A stretch of 64,000 nt of DNA from Escallonia rubra (taxonomy: Eukaryota > Streptophyta > Magnoliopsida > Escalloniales > Escalloniaceae), in NCBI GenBank assembly GCA_033065855.1, contig JAVXUO010001128.1, positions 62,001 to 126,000 on the forward strand. Reading direction: 5' to 3'. The position numbers and the translations under genes are program-made. Below the pieces are notes generated by a model. The model did no database searches. It was not told the origin of the DNA and saw nothing but the letters and a program-made list of their open reading frames with translations. Each line of letters starts with the position of its first letter. Position 1 is the first letter of the stretch. This document shows, piece by piece, positions 11,021 to 22,937 of the stretch.

Positions 11021-13068
11021 GAAGACCTTGGACCTAAGCATAAAAGAAAAATAATTGGTAACATTTATTGTCTGCCTAACAGGGGACAATAAACTATAAA
11101 ATTGACCTATAAACTATAACAAACATGTGGTGGTTGACCACCACATGTATCAGGCTATCAAAGTACTGTAGAAGTAAAAGTAATGCCATGATCATATATA
11201 GACAAAGACCCATTCGTATATCACTGAAAAAGTTGCACTACATAAAGCATGCACTTGCTTATTTTTTAAAATTAACCACAGATAATCACAAGAACATACA
11301 CAATAACATATTCTAAATAGCAATCACAGGACATAAACAAGAAAAAAAAACCATTATGTCACGTTTGCACATATGCCATCACAGAAAAGTATTTACGTAA
11401 CAGAAAAAATGCATATTGCCAATTTCATCAATGAATCACAATAAAAAACGTAAAATGTTACTCGATTGCATACTTAAAACTTAAAAAACCTAAAATGTTA
11501 ATCGGTTGCATACTTAAAACTTAAAAAACACTAGATTTTCACTCGATTGCATACTTAGAAACCCTAAAATGTTGAGCATAGAATGGTCATTTTACATAAT
11601 CGAACGTACCGTAAACTGGTGGATCATCCTCTGGTCCCCTCATATACTGCAGCACATCATCCATTGAAGATCCAACAAGAAACGCCTTGATCGTCCTCTG
11701 GTCCCCACGAAATCAAACCCAAAACTAAATTTTGTGCCCTAGATTGTGATGGTAGTGCGATCAGATTTGATTGATCAAATTCTCTCGTTAGGTGTTTTCT
11801 CCTTTCTCATTTAGCTTAAGTGTTTTCTCCTTTCTCCTTTCTCTCGTGAGGTGCACATAGCGACGACCATCCACAACTCTTGTAACGGAAAGTCAATTTT
11901 AGGTCCAATTGGATCGAAAATGCAAAGTTGGGGTGTATTGGAACCTTAGGGTCCTTTGTGAGACACGGGTGTAAACCTCAGGGGGTTTAGTGTAATTTAC
12001 CCTTAAAAAGAAGGCCCCTTTTTAAAACGAGCAATTTGCTCTTTTCTTGTTTGTTTTGGAAACCATTTCACGCAGACTTCAGGAAGGGGTTAATGAGGTC
12101 TTGCCTTCGAAACTCATTAGCAACAGAATTTGACTTATTCTTTGCTGGATATAAAACCCACCTAAATTAGGTTTTGCTCATCTCTTTCACTCGATCGGCG
12201 GCACCTCTTCCCAACTGACTCCACAACTCACCGCGTCCATCGCCTCCACCGGCCACCGCGTCCATCGCCTCCACCGGACATCGGCAGCTCCACCACTCCA
12301 CCTCTTCCCACTGCGACTTGCAACGCTTTTCGGCCTCTCTCTTTCTTCTCTCTCTCTCCCCCCTCGTCCCAATTAACGATTCTCCATTAACGATTCTGCG
12401 ATTATAGAAAACATAATTGGGCGATTGGCAGCGGTTGAGCGATTGGCGGTGGATGGACGTCTACACTCGCGGGTCGTGGGTGGCCGGCGATGCTGGGCTG
12501 TCGAAGAGAGGTGCCGCAGCGCGGATGTATGCCTGGTGACGATTCTCGAGTGATGGCGGTCGTGCGTGGCCCGATTGTTAGAGGCCGGAGATGGGTGGTC
12601 AATTGGTGGCCCTTGGCATGCAACATGCGGTTGGTGGTCGTGCGTGGGCGGTAGGTGATTAGCTCCGGTGAGAGTTTTGACATTTTCGAGGCGGTGGGGG
12701 TGTTTAAGGCTTTAAGGGCAGAACGCGGGGCAGTGGTGACGTTGGGTTTGTGATGGGCGGCGAGATGGTGCTCGGCGGTGAAGTGGGGGAGTTGTAACAA
12801 TGCCGAGCTAATAATGTTGGTTGTTATTCAACCAAAAAAAAAATTAAAAAAATACCCAAAGAGTTGACCTGCTAAACGCTTGCTCTTTTCTGGTTTTTGA
12901 AAAAATAAACTTTGTCAAACGGCCATCTGTTTTTAAATTGGTGAAAAAAAAATCAATATTCTTTCCAGTTTTTTTTTTTTAAAAAAAAAATTGAAATTGA
13001 AAATATTACCAAACAGAGCATAAGACTTTGTCTAAAACGAAAATCAACGAGGGTGAAAGTTAATATAT

Positions 13069-14323
13069 GGGGAAACTAGCTAATGACCCCCTGTACTATA
13101 GGCGGTGTGCGATTTCCCCCCATCTACTCCAAACTTAAGCACTAAACCCCCCCCACACTTACGAAAATTGGGCACGTTAGACGGATCCGTTATGAATTGC
13201 ATGAAATGACCAAAATGCCCTTATGTCCTTACCATATTTTAGCTAGATGCCATTCTTTAAACTCATTTATCTCTCCTTTCTCACTTCTTCCACCCATATC
13301 TCCCACCTTGCTTGCCGATCACCCACCACCACACCCCCCGTACCACACACAAGGGTTCCCCCCTCAACCCCCACCCCACTGCACATACACACAACACATG
13401 CCCAACACACCCATACCCACAAACTCCCCAAAAAACCAACCACCATATTGCACAAACCCATCGGCGATGGAGAATGGCCGTGACGGAGGCTGGCGATTGA
13501 GCTAGGTCTTCGTATGGTGGTTGTTGTTTGTGTTGGTAAAGTGATGGGTTGCCGGCGATGAAGTCTGGCAAGAGACGGAGGCAACAACAATGATGGAGGC
13601 CGGCTGGCGACAAAGGCCGTGGTGGTTCTCGGCAGGGCCTTGGAAGGGTAGTCTTAGGGAGAAATCTTTAAGAAACATATCAAACATTGGCTGATTGTTA
13701 ATGGTGCGGGCGCTGATGACAGAGAGCGTCGCCGACGATTGGGCGGCGACGGGTTGAAGGTCAAATTTATGGCGGCGAAAGTTCTCCCTCGATTAGGGAT
13801 TCCACATGGCAGTGATGACGGAGGACAGGCGGTGACGAAGGCGATAAATGGAAGTGGCCGATGTAGAGGCTGGTCGGCGACGGTGGTGGCTGGCGCTGGT
13901 CCGCTTCTTGGTCTGTGCAGGTCTGACAAACGAAAGGGATTAAAAAACGGCAAAATGGGGAGAGAATGTTTGATGGGGGAGTGCGTGCAGAGTTCGAATA
14001 AGGGGGAGATGAGGGGGTGGGGGGCTGGGCTGAGAGGGGGAAGTGTGTGTGGCGGATTTGGAAGGAAGGGGGTGGGCAAGGCGGTGTTGGGGGTCTGATG
14101 GAGGGAGTGAAGAAGAAGAAGAAGAAGAAGAAGAAGGGCAAAAATGTATTTTTTATTTTTTAAAGGTTAGTCAACACGTTTGTTGACCACACGGTGTTAA
14201 AACTGATGTTTTCTGTCTAACATGCCCAATTTTCGTAAGTGTGTGGGGGGGGGGGGTTAGTGCTTAAGTAAAGTGAAAAATCGTACACCGCCTATAATAC
14301 ATGGGGTCATTAGCCAGTTCCCC
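13069..14323. mobile_element. Non-autonomous MULE with perfect 9-bp TSD
   Basis: TIRs of about 110 bp start GGGGAAACTAGCTAATGACC on the left and, inverted, AGGGGAACTGGCTAATGACC on the right. They are flanked by identical 9-bp repeats TTAATATAT (13060-13068 and 14324-14332). The interior (13,440-14,100) is GC-rich compared with the surroundings and ends in a (GAA)n run (14,111-14,136). It lacks a transposase. The several open frames there have no recognisable domain. Captured host sequence, as in Pack-MULEs, is possible but unproven. Confidence 0.9.
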
Positions 14324-15120
14324 TTAATATATTTTGCTTTTGTTTCTATTTCCTTTTGGAACAACTCCCACGGCTCTCACTGTTACCGAACAAAAACCCT
14401 CGAAGGGGTTTAAGGCCCGATCTAAAACCCCGCATAGCTTTAAAATTGTACAGACCGAAACTCAATTGCCTACGCTCACCCACCAGCCACCAATTTGGAG
14501 TCTCCCCCTCCAAACTTCAAATGTAATCTTCATCTCTTCAGCTCGTTAATCTACAGTTATCGCTGTATCCATATATGGCGATAGCTGTTTGTGTGTGTGT
14601 GTTTTGAATGTACTCTGTTCCCTTTTTGGTGGGTTGTGTTTCTCATTTTGTGGGTCGCCGCACGCCGCTGCTGCCTCGGGTCACCGGTGAGTTCTTACTC
14701 TTCTTCTGTCTCTGTCCTCTCTGTAGAGAAAATCGCAAACCCTAGTTCTCAATCTCTTTTCGCATTCTATCCTCGTGATTTGGCCCCTGAGACAATAAAA
14801 AATAGGATGCTTTGTTTTAAATTCTAATCAGACCGTTTCCAATTTCAATACTTGTTGTACATTTTGAATGGCGGGCGACCTTTGACACAATCTGTGTACT
14901 TGTAGGTAAAGCACCTATTATGGTGGGAATTTGTAGTTGGTTGCCTATGATTGCTTCTAAATGAGAACTGATCCGTTCGCTTGAGAAGGAGAGGGTTGGA
15001 TGAGCTATCTTATATGTAGCAGCATAGTATTGATTTTGGATGTCGCAATGCAGTGTCAACCGTGCTGTCAATACACATTCACCATGTTGTTAGACTTGTT
15101 GACATTGCTGTCTTCATCGT
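14324..15120 (+). promoter_or_regulatory. Upstream region of the PPR gene
   Basis: About 0.8 kb between the MULE and the PPR start codon, rich in T/C and containing a (TG)n run at about 14,590. No single TATA box can be assigned with confidence. It presumably holds the promoter and 5' untranslated sequence. Because the MULE end is at 14323, the element may supply distal promoter sequence. Confidence 0.35.
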
Positions 15121-17310
15121 ATGAACCTGCGACAAGAGGCCTTTCTGCGTCGTATTCAAAAATTCATTCCTAAGCACTGGAAACAAAACGTTAAGCAATC
15201 AAAAGCTCAAAACAAACCTTCAGCCACATCATTGAGTTCCCAAGAATCTTTTCTGTACTCCTTCACACCTTATGATGAATCTATGTTGGATTCAATTCTC
15301 ACATCCCTCAGGCACTCTGCAAGCCAAGGCCACCTAGCAAAAGCCTTTAGATCCTTTTCCCTCATCCAGCGACATTCCTCTTCATCAGCTTCTTGTGAGT
15401 TTATTCTATTCTCCATATCATCTCTTCTGTCATCTTGTACTGATTTTAAGTCACTTCCACTGGGTAAACAACTTCACGCCCAGATAGTCTTGTCTGGTCT
15501 ACTAAACCACCCTGCATTGGTTCCTAAACTATTAACCTTTTACTTGGCCTTTAATTCCCTTGTCGATGCTCACTATATCACTGAGACATCAAATATTTTG
15601 CACCCTTTACCTTGGAATCTGCTTATTTCTTCATATATAAGAACTGAGCTTTACAAGGAAGCTCTCTCTGCCTATAAACAGATGGTGAACAAAGGGATTA
15701 GACCTGACAATTTTACTTACCCATCTATTCTCAAGGCTTGTGGTGAAGAATCAAATTTTGGTTTTGGAAAGGAGGTCCACAGGTCAATTAATGCTAGTGG
15801 CTGGGATAGGGACTTGTTTGTGCAGAATGCTTTGATTTCCATGTATGCAAAGTGTGGGGAAGTGGAAGTTGCGCGTGAAATATTTGACCAAATGCCCCAA
15901 AAGGATTCAGTTTCCTGGAACTCGATGATATCTGCATATGCTTCCAGGGGTGTCTGGGCTGAAGCCTTTGAACTCTTTGGAAGCATGCAAGCAAATAATA
16001 TAGAGGTGAATATCATAGTTTTGAATACAATAGCTGGAGGATTCTTAAGGACTGGTAACTGCAAGGGGGCTCTTGAGTTACTTTCTCAGATGAGACACCG
16101 TGGAACTCAATTAGATTCTGTTGCAGTGCTTATTGGTTTGGGTGCATGTTCCGACATTAGTGTATTGAGTTTGGGGATGGAGATTCATGGTCTGGCCATT
16201 CGCAATTGGTGTTCTGGTTGTGATAATGTTAGAAATGCATTAATCACTATGTATTCCAGGTGTAAGGACCTTAGGCATGCGAATGTTGTGTTCCGCTTGG
16301 CAGAAGCTAAAAGTATCATTACTTGGAACTCCATCATTTCTGGTCACACACACTGGGACCAATCTGAGGAAGCATCCTTTCTATTTAGAGAAATGTTGTC
16401 TTCTGGTGTAGAACCTAATGAGGTGACAATTGCAAGCATTCTGCCTCTTTGTGCTCGAGTTGCGAACTTGCAACATGGCAAAGAGTTCCATTGCTACATT
16501 ACTAGACGTGAACAGTTCAAGGAGTATTTGTTACTATGGAATGCTCTTGTTGACATGTATTCAAGATCTGGAAAAATTTCAATTGCCAAAAGACTGTTTA
16601 ATCGTTTAAGCCAGAAGGATGAAGTGACTTACACCTCATTAATTGCTGGGCATGCGATACAAGGAGAGGGACGAGCTGCCATTGAACTATTTGAAGAGAT
16701 GATCAGGTTCCACATAAAACCTGACCACGTAACCATGGTTGCCATATTGTCTGCATGTAGTCATTCAGGGCTTGTAGTCCAAGGTCAGGTGCTATTTGAG
16801 AAAATGTCGAGTGTCTATGGTATAACTCCTCGTCTGGAGCACTACGCCTGCATGGTTGATCTCTATGGGAGAGCTGGCCTTCTGAAGAAAGCTGAAGCAA
16901 TTTTTGTAAGGATGCCTTACAAGCCAACTCCAGCAATGTGGGCGACTCTTATTGGAGCATGTCGAATTCATGGAAACACAATATTAGGGCACTGGGCAGC
17001 TGAGAATCTGTTGAAAATGAGGCCTCAAAATTCAGGATACTATGTGTTAATAGCTAACATGTATGCTGCTGCTGGGTGTTGGAACAAATTAGCAAGCGTC
17101 AGAACCTTCATGAGGGATTTAGGTGTGCAAAAGGCTCCCGGTTGTGCTTGGGTTGATATGGGCGCTGGGTTTTCCACCTTTTCTGTGGGAGACACATCTT
17201 ACACAGAAGCAGATGAGCTTTACCCTTTGTTGTGGGGGTTGACTAAGCAGATGAAAGATGCTGGTTATGTTGCTTGTGAGGGTTCAGACATAGAGTATGA
17301 AGTTATTTAG
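15121..17310 (+). CDS. Pentatricopeptide repeat protein, PLS class with E/E+ end (At1g71490-like)
   Basis: 729 aa, one intronless frame, as in most plant PPR genes. The N-terminus is basic and Ser-rich ([19 protein letters not shown]), compatible with an organelle transit peptide. PLS-type repeats run from about residue 95 to 600. Clear examples are [68 protein letters not shown] and [14 protein letters not shown]. The E domain starts around [16 protein letters not shown], and an E+-like end ([20 protein letters not shown]) runs to the stop without a DYW deaminase domain. Such proteins bind specific organellar transcripts, usually as C-to-U editing specificity factors that recruit a deaminase in trans. 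The target is not deducible here. Resemblance to At1g71490 is from recognition, not alignment. It is the only clearly intact host protein gene in the window. Confidence 0.93.
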   Translation: MNLRQEAFLRRIQKFIPKHWKQNVKQSKAQNKPSATSLSSQESFLYSFTPYDESMLDSILTSLRHSASQGHLAKAFRSFSLIQRHSSSSASCEFILFSISSLLSSCTDFKSLPLGKQLHAQIVLSGLLNHPALVPKLLTFYLAFNSLVDAHYITETSNILHPLPWNLLISSYIRTELYKEALSAYKQMVNKGIRPDNFTYPSILKACGEESNFGFGKEVHRSINASGWDRDLFVQNALISMYAKCGEVEVAREIFDQMPQKDSVSWNSMISAYASRGVWAEAFELFGSMQANNIEVNIIVLNTIAGGFLRTGNCKGALELLSQMRHRGTQLDSVAVLIGLGACSDISVLSLGMEIHGLAIRNWCSGCDNVRNALITMYSRCKDLRHANVVFRLAEAKSIITWNSIISGHTHWDQSEEASFLFREMLSSGVEPNEVTIASILPLCARVANLQHGKEFHCYITRREQFKEYLLLWNALVDMYSRSGKISIAKRLFNRLSQKDEVTYTSLIAGHAIQGEGRAAIELFEEMIRFHIKPDHVTMVAILSACSHSGLVVQGQVLFEKMSSVYGITPRLEHYACMVDLYGRAGLLKKAEAIFVRMPYKPTPAMWATLIGACRIHGNTILGHWAAENLLKMRPQNSGYYVLIANMYAAAGCWNKLASVRTFMRDLGVQKAPGCAWVDMGAGFSTFSVGDTSYTEADELYPLLWGLTKQMKDAGYVACEGSDIEYEVI

Positions 17311-17549
17311 GATTAATAGTTGGGATGAAGAAGAAAGTGCTCAAGCCTGTAAGTTCTGCGTCAAACAATTCAGGCATTTTTCTTGACTTTCCATGGATTT
17401 AGTGTTTTGCTGCATTTGACTTTGAACGACTTCCGATCTTGATATTTTCTTTTCATCAGAATCCTGATGCGGACGTGGTAGAGTGTGTTTAATCTCATCT
17501 TCAACCAGTCTTTGGTCATCATCAGCACAAAGGACAGAAGCCACTGGCA

Positions 17550-20320
17550 TTTTAAATGTTCAATAAGCTTACTGGTCCCAAGCATGTGAAGCTTGGCAAT
17601 CTCACGAAGTTGATTTCCTTGTGAGCACTCATCTGCAACCTTCATATGCTATTCCATTCCCTTGTTATTTGTCCCTTTTGTTCATCTCATCCTTTGTATC
17701 GCTTTTGCTATGTTTCTTGTTTTAGTTTTCATATTGGTACAGAAGTTTTAGCTCAAACAATTTCAATGGATCCTTACCCCCAGATCTTGGAAAACAAACC
17801 TCACTACAGCAGCTGTAAGTGCTCGTAGACAAACTATAATTGCATGTTTTGGTTTCTTGCAAAACATTATTTTGGATGATCGTGAAATATGGTTTCCACG
17901 TTACTTGCTAGAGATCCGGATCTTTAAAATGTAGGACGATTATGTGAAATTTCATACTCCGGCTTTCGTAAAAGAGGCATCTTGGAATTGTTATTCAAGT
18001 TATCTTCTAGAAGTGTCATTCACCTTTGGAGTCTAGAGGTGCCTCTTCCCAAAAACTATCCCAAGGTTTGTAAAAAAGTCGAAGGCCTCTCCTCATGTAG
18101 GGAGGAAGTTTAAGGAACATAAAACTTTAAATCTAACTAGGATGAATTAGTGGGCTTGAAGTTTGGTTTCCTATGGTTAGTTCCAGTTTTAACGTGTAAA
18201 TAACTCGGAGATCACAGCAGTCTTTATTATTGCAACATGGTTTTTTAGCGATCACAAGCATTTTTATACCCTTTTTTCAACAATCTTGATGGGGTGTTGT
18301 TTCTTTTTTCTAGCTATGACTTCTAAGTTTCATGTTGATTGTTCTGATATATTGAGAGCAGCAGAGTCAGTGGACCAATTCCCCAAGACTTATCAAATTT
18401 TGAAAACACTATAGATTTTGAATTCTTTTGTGCTTCAAATACACTGATGTTGGTCTCTACTTACTGAAAACATTTGATGGATAATCCAGGCAAGTTGGTT
18501 CAGATGTTTCTGTCCTTTTCTATGTGGGCTTTTGATAATCTTTTTACCCCAAAGCTTCCTGAATCTTTTGTAACTTTCATAGATCTCACGGATTTGTATG
18601 CAACTTTTTATACACCTTCAGTAGATTTTAGGACTAGAAGCTTTTGACGTTTTTCTGATAATCTGCTAATTCATGCAGCAAACTCCACTCTTTTCTCTAA
18701 CAGGAGATTTCAAGGAACAACTCTTGAAGGCCCAGTTCCAAGCAATTTTAGTGCTCTAACAAAATTGGAAGACCTGTAAGGATCCTTTTTCTCGCAAAGC
18801 TACTAGAATCACAATAATATATCTCAATAAAACCATGGCATTTTTCTTCTGCAACTTCCTACTTATAGTTCTATTCGTGGTCTTTCTTTAGTCAGGTTGT
18901 TAGGTTTTTGTTTCGCACTAATATGTGCTTCTGAAGGTGCTCTTTTAATGTGCATTCTTCATGCTAGAATGAGTGCTCTACAAGCAGTTTGCAGTTTCTT
19001 TTATTTTCCTTTCTAGTTTAATAATAAAATCTTGGTGCTTGTGAAACTTCCTACTTGTCAAAATTGGAGAAACGGCAGTCTTAGTATGGAGGATTCTTCT
19101 CTCAAGATATTGGAGAACTTGACCACTATATCCACATTGTAAGACTTTGTATGACTTCATCCTCAAAGGAGCTCTATCGGTTTTCTTTTTTTGTTGAAAT
19201 TCAACTCATATTGAGTTTTAGTTTGTTGGATAACTTTCGTACCAGATTGATGCTGTTCATAGTTGTAAGAAACTGCCGAGTGGCTGGCCAACTTTGCACA
19301 CAACTTAGCACCTTCACTAACTTGGAGATCCTGTAAGTTAGGCTAAAATGAAGACTATCTCTTGATGTTGTTATCAACAGACTAGGTTGACATTCTCATT
19401 TGCAGCTATTTAGAAAGTATAATATATCGGGAATGGCAGACTACTTAGTATTACCTAATCAACTTCTATTAACATTTTCAGAATGGGAGGTTATATAGTG
19501 GTTAGTATTTATACAAATATCATGCTCTTGTTTCTTCATTTTTGTCAATTCGTGATCACCATGAAAGGAACTTGAGCTTCAACAAGTTGACTGGTCATAT
19601 ACCAAACTCATTTCAGGACTTTGCTTCGATGCAGTACTTGCAAGTTGTTTCATTTCTGCAAAACATTTATCACGACTTCACCAAATCAGCTATTCGCTAC
19701 TACCCCACATAATGTATTCAGTTTTGGAAGAACGAGGACCTATTTTCATGTGGCCACAGATTAGTCTGCCGTTAGAGTGATAAATCGCTAATAAAGGTGC
19801 CCAAGTACTATCTTCTTTTATTTTGTAAGTTTGATGAAGTCCAATCAATTCTTGCAGAATGAACACCACTGAGGCTCCATTATTTTAGAAACTAAAAATA
19901 TGCATTAATATGATGTCAACAGCATACATGTATATCAATCGTACGTAAATACTCTGCATATTTTACTTCAGAAAGTTGCGTACAAGCAGCGTGATTCAAC
20001 AGTGAGAGCCTCCTATCCAGGATTTCATACTGAAACAAAAACTAGTGCTGCATTTCAGAGTCCGCCTTCTCAAATTAACTAGCCATTTTGCCTCTCCCCT
20101 TCCTGCTGCATGAATATGTGAATATTTCCAGTTCTTGTCAAGATAGATTATCAATATGCACGTCCTTTAAACTATTTGTTTATATGAATTAGAATGACCT
20201 CATGCATATACAACATTGTGCATGCAAAAATACAGCTTGACCAATTGAAGTAATTTCTTTCTTCTGTATATCAGGTATCTTGGAAGCAATAACTTGAGTT
20301 GGGATCTCCCTGCAAAGATT
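17550..20320 (+). pseudogene. LRR-VIII-2 receptor-kinase ectodomain relic (row of 72-nt LRR exons)
   Basis: A row of leucine-rich-repeat exons with the 72-nt size and phase of the At1g56140-like LRR-VIII-2 family. Exon end about 17,620 (NKLTG...LGNLTKLISL). 17743-17814 (SSNNFNGSLPPDLGKQTSLQ). About 18,345-18,410 (ESSRVSGPIPQDLSNFEN, donor GT now AT). About 18,524-18,595 (WAFDNLFTPKLPESFV). 18704-18775 (FQGTTLEGPVPSNFSALTKL). About 19,063-19,138 (NGSLSMEDSSLKILENLTTI). 19246-19332 (VRNCRVAGQLCTQLSTFTNL). 19568-19639 (NLSFNKLTGHIPNSFQDFA, GC donor). 20275-about 20,320 (YLGSNNLSWDLPAKI), after which the match ends. No signal peptide, malectin or kinase part is present, and several splice sites or frames are damaged. 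In living relatives these repeats form the extracellular sensor of a membrane kinase. Confidence 0.8.
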
Positions 20321-21260
20321 GTAACTCCACACCGGTGGAGATTGATCACCATCTGCCGCCGCACCAGAATCAAAATTGAAGCCGGCCATCACCAAAAAAG
20401 GAAGGCAACAGAGCCCAAATTTGAAGAAATTTCATATCGATCTGGGTTTGCTTCAAGGCAGTTACGATGAATGGTGATATAATTCTTCCTGTATTTATGG
20501 GATTGTGTATGTTGTGGTTGGTGGTAGTGGTGGTCGCCGGTGGGTTATTGTGGCTGGTGGCAGTGTTGAAGGGTTTCGTGTTTGGTGGATGTGGTGGGGG
20601 TTCGATGGTGCTGGTGATGAACAGTGGTCGGATCTGTGTGCTTGCATGCGTGTGCGATGGTCAGTTTTTCGACAGTGGCGATCGTGGCATGGTTTGACGA
20701 TGGTGGTGATAGACAGTGGTTATGCGTTGGCGATCCTGGCGTTGGTTGGGCATCAACCACTATTGTGGCTGGTGGAGGTGTTAGCCATGTTCGGTGACAT
20801 GTAATGGTTGGGTCTGCGTGCATGCGTGTGCGTGTGTGTGAGCCAGTGGTTCGTCCATGGCGATAGATCACAATAAATTGTTTGATGCGCTAACTACAGT
20901 AGGGGGCGTAATCTAAAGACACTGCAAAACACAAGGTGCAGGGTGTAATTTCAATAGTTAGCCTTAGCCGTGTAATAAATTGAAAGTTTAGCATATAAAA
21001 GTCCCCAAAGATTGCACCTTCTATTTCAGAGAAAACCTGCATCTGGTTTGTAAGTCTTTCTAAGGGTTAAAAATTGCTAAAATTTGAGATGTAAAAGCTA
21101 TTTAGGCTTAGTTTTCTTTAGTTAGATTGACTTGTTTGGTTATTTGTGGTTGAAATAATTGGATATGCTCATTTACCTTGCGGAGCAGGGTGGAAACTGA
21201 CTATAAATTTAGCTCAAGTAGCATCATGCGATATTTAGTACCAATAACTCCAAATCAAAC
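20321..21260. other. Spacer with a GTG-rich tract, no gene
   Basis: Follows the broken last LRR exon. 20,505-20,860 is GTG/GGT-rich with (TG)n near 20,820. A phrase GGGGGCGTAATCTAAAGACA near 20,904 could be a transposon terminus, but I found no partner. No coding region is supported. Confidence 0.45.
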
Positions 21261-21264
21261 TGAA

Positions 21265-21803
21265 AAAAAAAGAAGCATTTAGTAACCATTTATATTTAAA
21301 TTTAAAAAACCAGTTTTTAAACTGAAGAGAAAAAAAAAAAACTCCAGAAACTGGTTTTTTTTTTTCACTTTTGGTTTTTTTTTCTTAGACCACCACCACC
21401 ACTCTCCCACCGCCGGCAGCCACCTCAGGCGACCACCGCCGGAGACTGCCGGCAGCCACCTCCGGCCGCCGGCGACCACCTCCGGCCGCCGGAGACCACC
21501 TCCGGCCGTCGGAGACTACCGGCAGCCACCTCCGGCCGCCGGTGACCACCGCCGGAGACTGCCGGCTGCCACCGCCGGCGACCACCGCCGCTCCGGCTGC
21601 CGGCCACCACCACCGCTACACCCCACCACCGCCACCGCAAACCACCCAAAAAAAAAAAGTCAAAATAAAAAGAGTTACCAAACACCAAAAAAAAAAAACT
21701 CAAAAAAAAAGGGTTATCAAACATCCACTTGTTTTTGTAAAAAAAAAATTTTAACTGCTCTTTAAAAACTGAAAACAAAAAAAAAACTTGGTCAAACAAA
21801 CCC
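21265..21803. mobile_element. Family E repeat, copy 2, with a GC-rich minisatellite core
   Basis: The right half (about 21,640-21,800) is the inverted homologue of 3530-3680, sharing the ACAAAAACAAGTGGATGTTTGA type of sequence when reverse-complemented. It ends GTCAAACAAACCC next to a TAA. The core (about 21,400-21,605) is an imperfect minisatellite of CCACC-TCCGGCCGCCGG-type units. The AT-rich ends and GC-rich repeat centre are the same design as copy 1. Confidence 0.5.
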
Positions 21804-21806
21804 TAA

Positions 21807-22934
21807 GGGTCCGTTTGGAACCAATTCTTTTAGGATTTGGATTTCAGATTTGGAATTGGATTTAGAATTCAATTCACTTTTTTTTGTTTGGAACGAAAGG
21901 GAATTCAAATCACGGAATTCCAATTTTGTGTTTGAAGAACAGAGGAAATGGAAAGGTAATAAATTTTTAGACAATTATATCCTTAACAATAAATTACGGT
22001 AAGTGGTTTCAAGTGGGCTAGTGCCACCACATGGTGGTGGTGGTGGTGGCAGCATTGCACGGGGTAGCAACATCGACGATGGAAGTGGTGGGGTGGTCAA
22101 GTGATGGTAATGATGGTAGTGGTGGTCATCTACTAACGCCAATAGTGATGCCGGTGGCAATAGTGGTGACGGTGGTGGCAACAGTGGTGACAGCGGCGGT
22201 GACAGTAGTGATGTTGACGGCGGTGGTGGCGGTGGTGATGGTGGTGTTGCCGGCAATAGTGGTGGTGGCGACGGTGGTGGCAATAGTGGTGATGATGTGG
22301 TGGTGGCAGTAGTGGTGGCGACGGTGGTGGTGGTGGCATTATTGATGGCAATGGTGGCAGTGGCTGTGGCGGCGACAGTGGTGGTGATGGTTGTGGTGGC
22401 AATGGTGGTGGTGGCGATGGTGGCAATAGTGGTGGCGGTGGTGGTGGCAGTAGTGGCCGCGCCGGTGGCAGTTGTGGCAGTACTGGCCATAGTGGTAGCG
22501 GTGGTGGGGAGGGGTGTGGTGGCGGTGGTGGTGGTGGCGACGGTAGTGTTAGCGGTGGTTGTGGCGACAGTGATAGTGGTAGTAGTGGCGGTGGTGGTGG
22601 TGGTGGCGACAGTAGTGGTAGCGGTGGTGGTGGCAGTAGTGGTGCCGGTGGTGGTAGTAAAAGTGGTGTGGCGGTAACGGCAATGAAGATGGGGTGGTGG
22701 GTTCATTGTTGGAGAGATCCAGAAAAAGGGTAAGATAGGTAAATAATTAGTTTTAATTCAAGTAAATCGAAATCCCATGAAATCCGACCATTTTTCATCG
22801 GATTTCACACTATAGAAACAAATCCAGTCAAATCCCATAAAATCCAATTCCAATTCCTTTTTTTAATGTTTCAAACAACAAAATTTGAGGATTTGAAATG
22901 AAATCCCATCAATTCCATGGTTCCAAACACACTC
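21807..22934. mobile_element. Tourist-like (PIF/Harbinger) MITE with expanded GGN core
   Basis: Ends GGGTCCGTTTGGAACCA and TGGTTCCAAACACACTC are inverted repeats, flanked by TAA on both sides (21804-21806 and 22935-22937). Subterminal parts are A/T-rich with the repeated words AATTCCAATT and AAATCC. No transposase. The middle is a long GGN trinucleotide repeat. Confidence 0.85.
22020..22700. repeat. Imperfect GGN (GTGGTGGCA-type) trinucleotide expansion
   Basis: About 680 bp composed almost wholly of GGT, GGC, AGT and GAT triplets, with strong G-over-C strand asymmetry. Several overlapping frames stay open (for example 21975-22706 minus, Thr/Pro-rich), but they only reflect the triplet periodicity and should not be called genes. 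Confidence 0.85.
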
Positions 22935-22937
22935 TAA

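Larger units (their letters stand above)
6319..12002. mobile_element. Mutator-like element (MULE) carrying transposase relic and GRF gene
   Basis: TIRs of about 130 bp (6319-6451 and 11,866-12,002), both reading GGGTAAATTA, then ACTAAACCCCCTGAGGTTTA inward. The 9-bp flanks TTTAAAATA (6310-6318) and TTAAAAAGA (12003-12011) match at 7 of 9 positions, consistent with an aged MULE duplication. Inside are a minus-strand MuDR-type transposase relic and a plus-strand GRF zinc-finger gene, convergent. It is nested in the TAA-flanked element 6197-13020. Confidence 0.9.
6197..13020. mobile_element. PIF/Harbinger-like (Tourist) element interrupted by a MULE
   Basis: Left end AGGCCTCGTTTGACC, right end TTACCAAACAGAGCA, imperfect inverted repeats. 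Each is flanked by TAA (6194-6196 and 13021-13023), the 3-bp duplication typical of PIF/Harbinger. Without the nested MULE (6319-12002) it is about 1.1 kb. The remaining interior (12,180-12,830) is GC-rich, with a 24-bp direct repeat of the CACCGCGTCCATCGCCTCCA type, and has no recognisable protein. Confidence 0.5.

Noticed and set aside
13267-14141. Several 100-140 codon frames on both strands of the MULE
   Set aside because: Mutually overlapping low-complexity Pro/Gly frames in GC-rich transposon interior; none is recognisable.
20467-20871. Gly/Val-rich frames
   Set aside because: Derived from a GTG-rich tract; no domain, and frames are open on both strands.
21975-22706. 243-codon Thr/Pro-rich frame on the minus strand
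   Set aside because: It is the translation of a GGN triplet expansion inside a MITE; several other frames are equally open.
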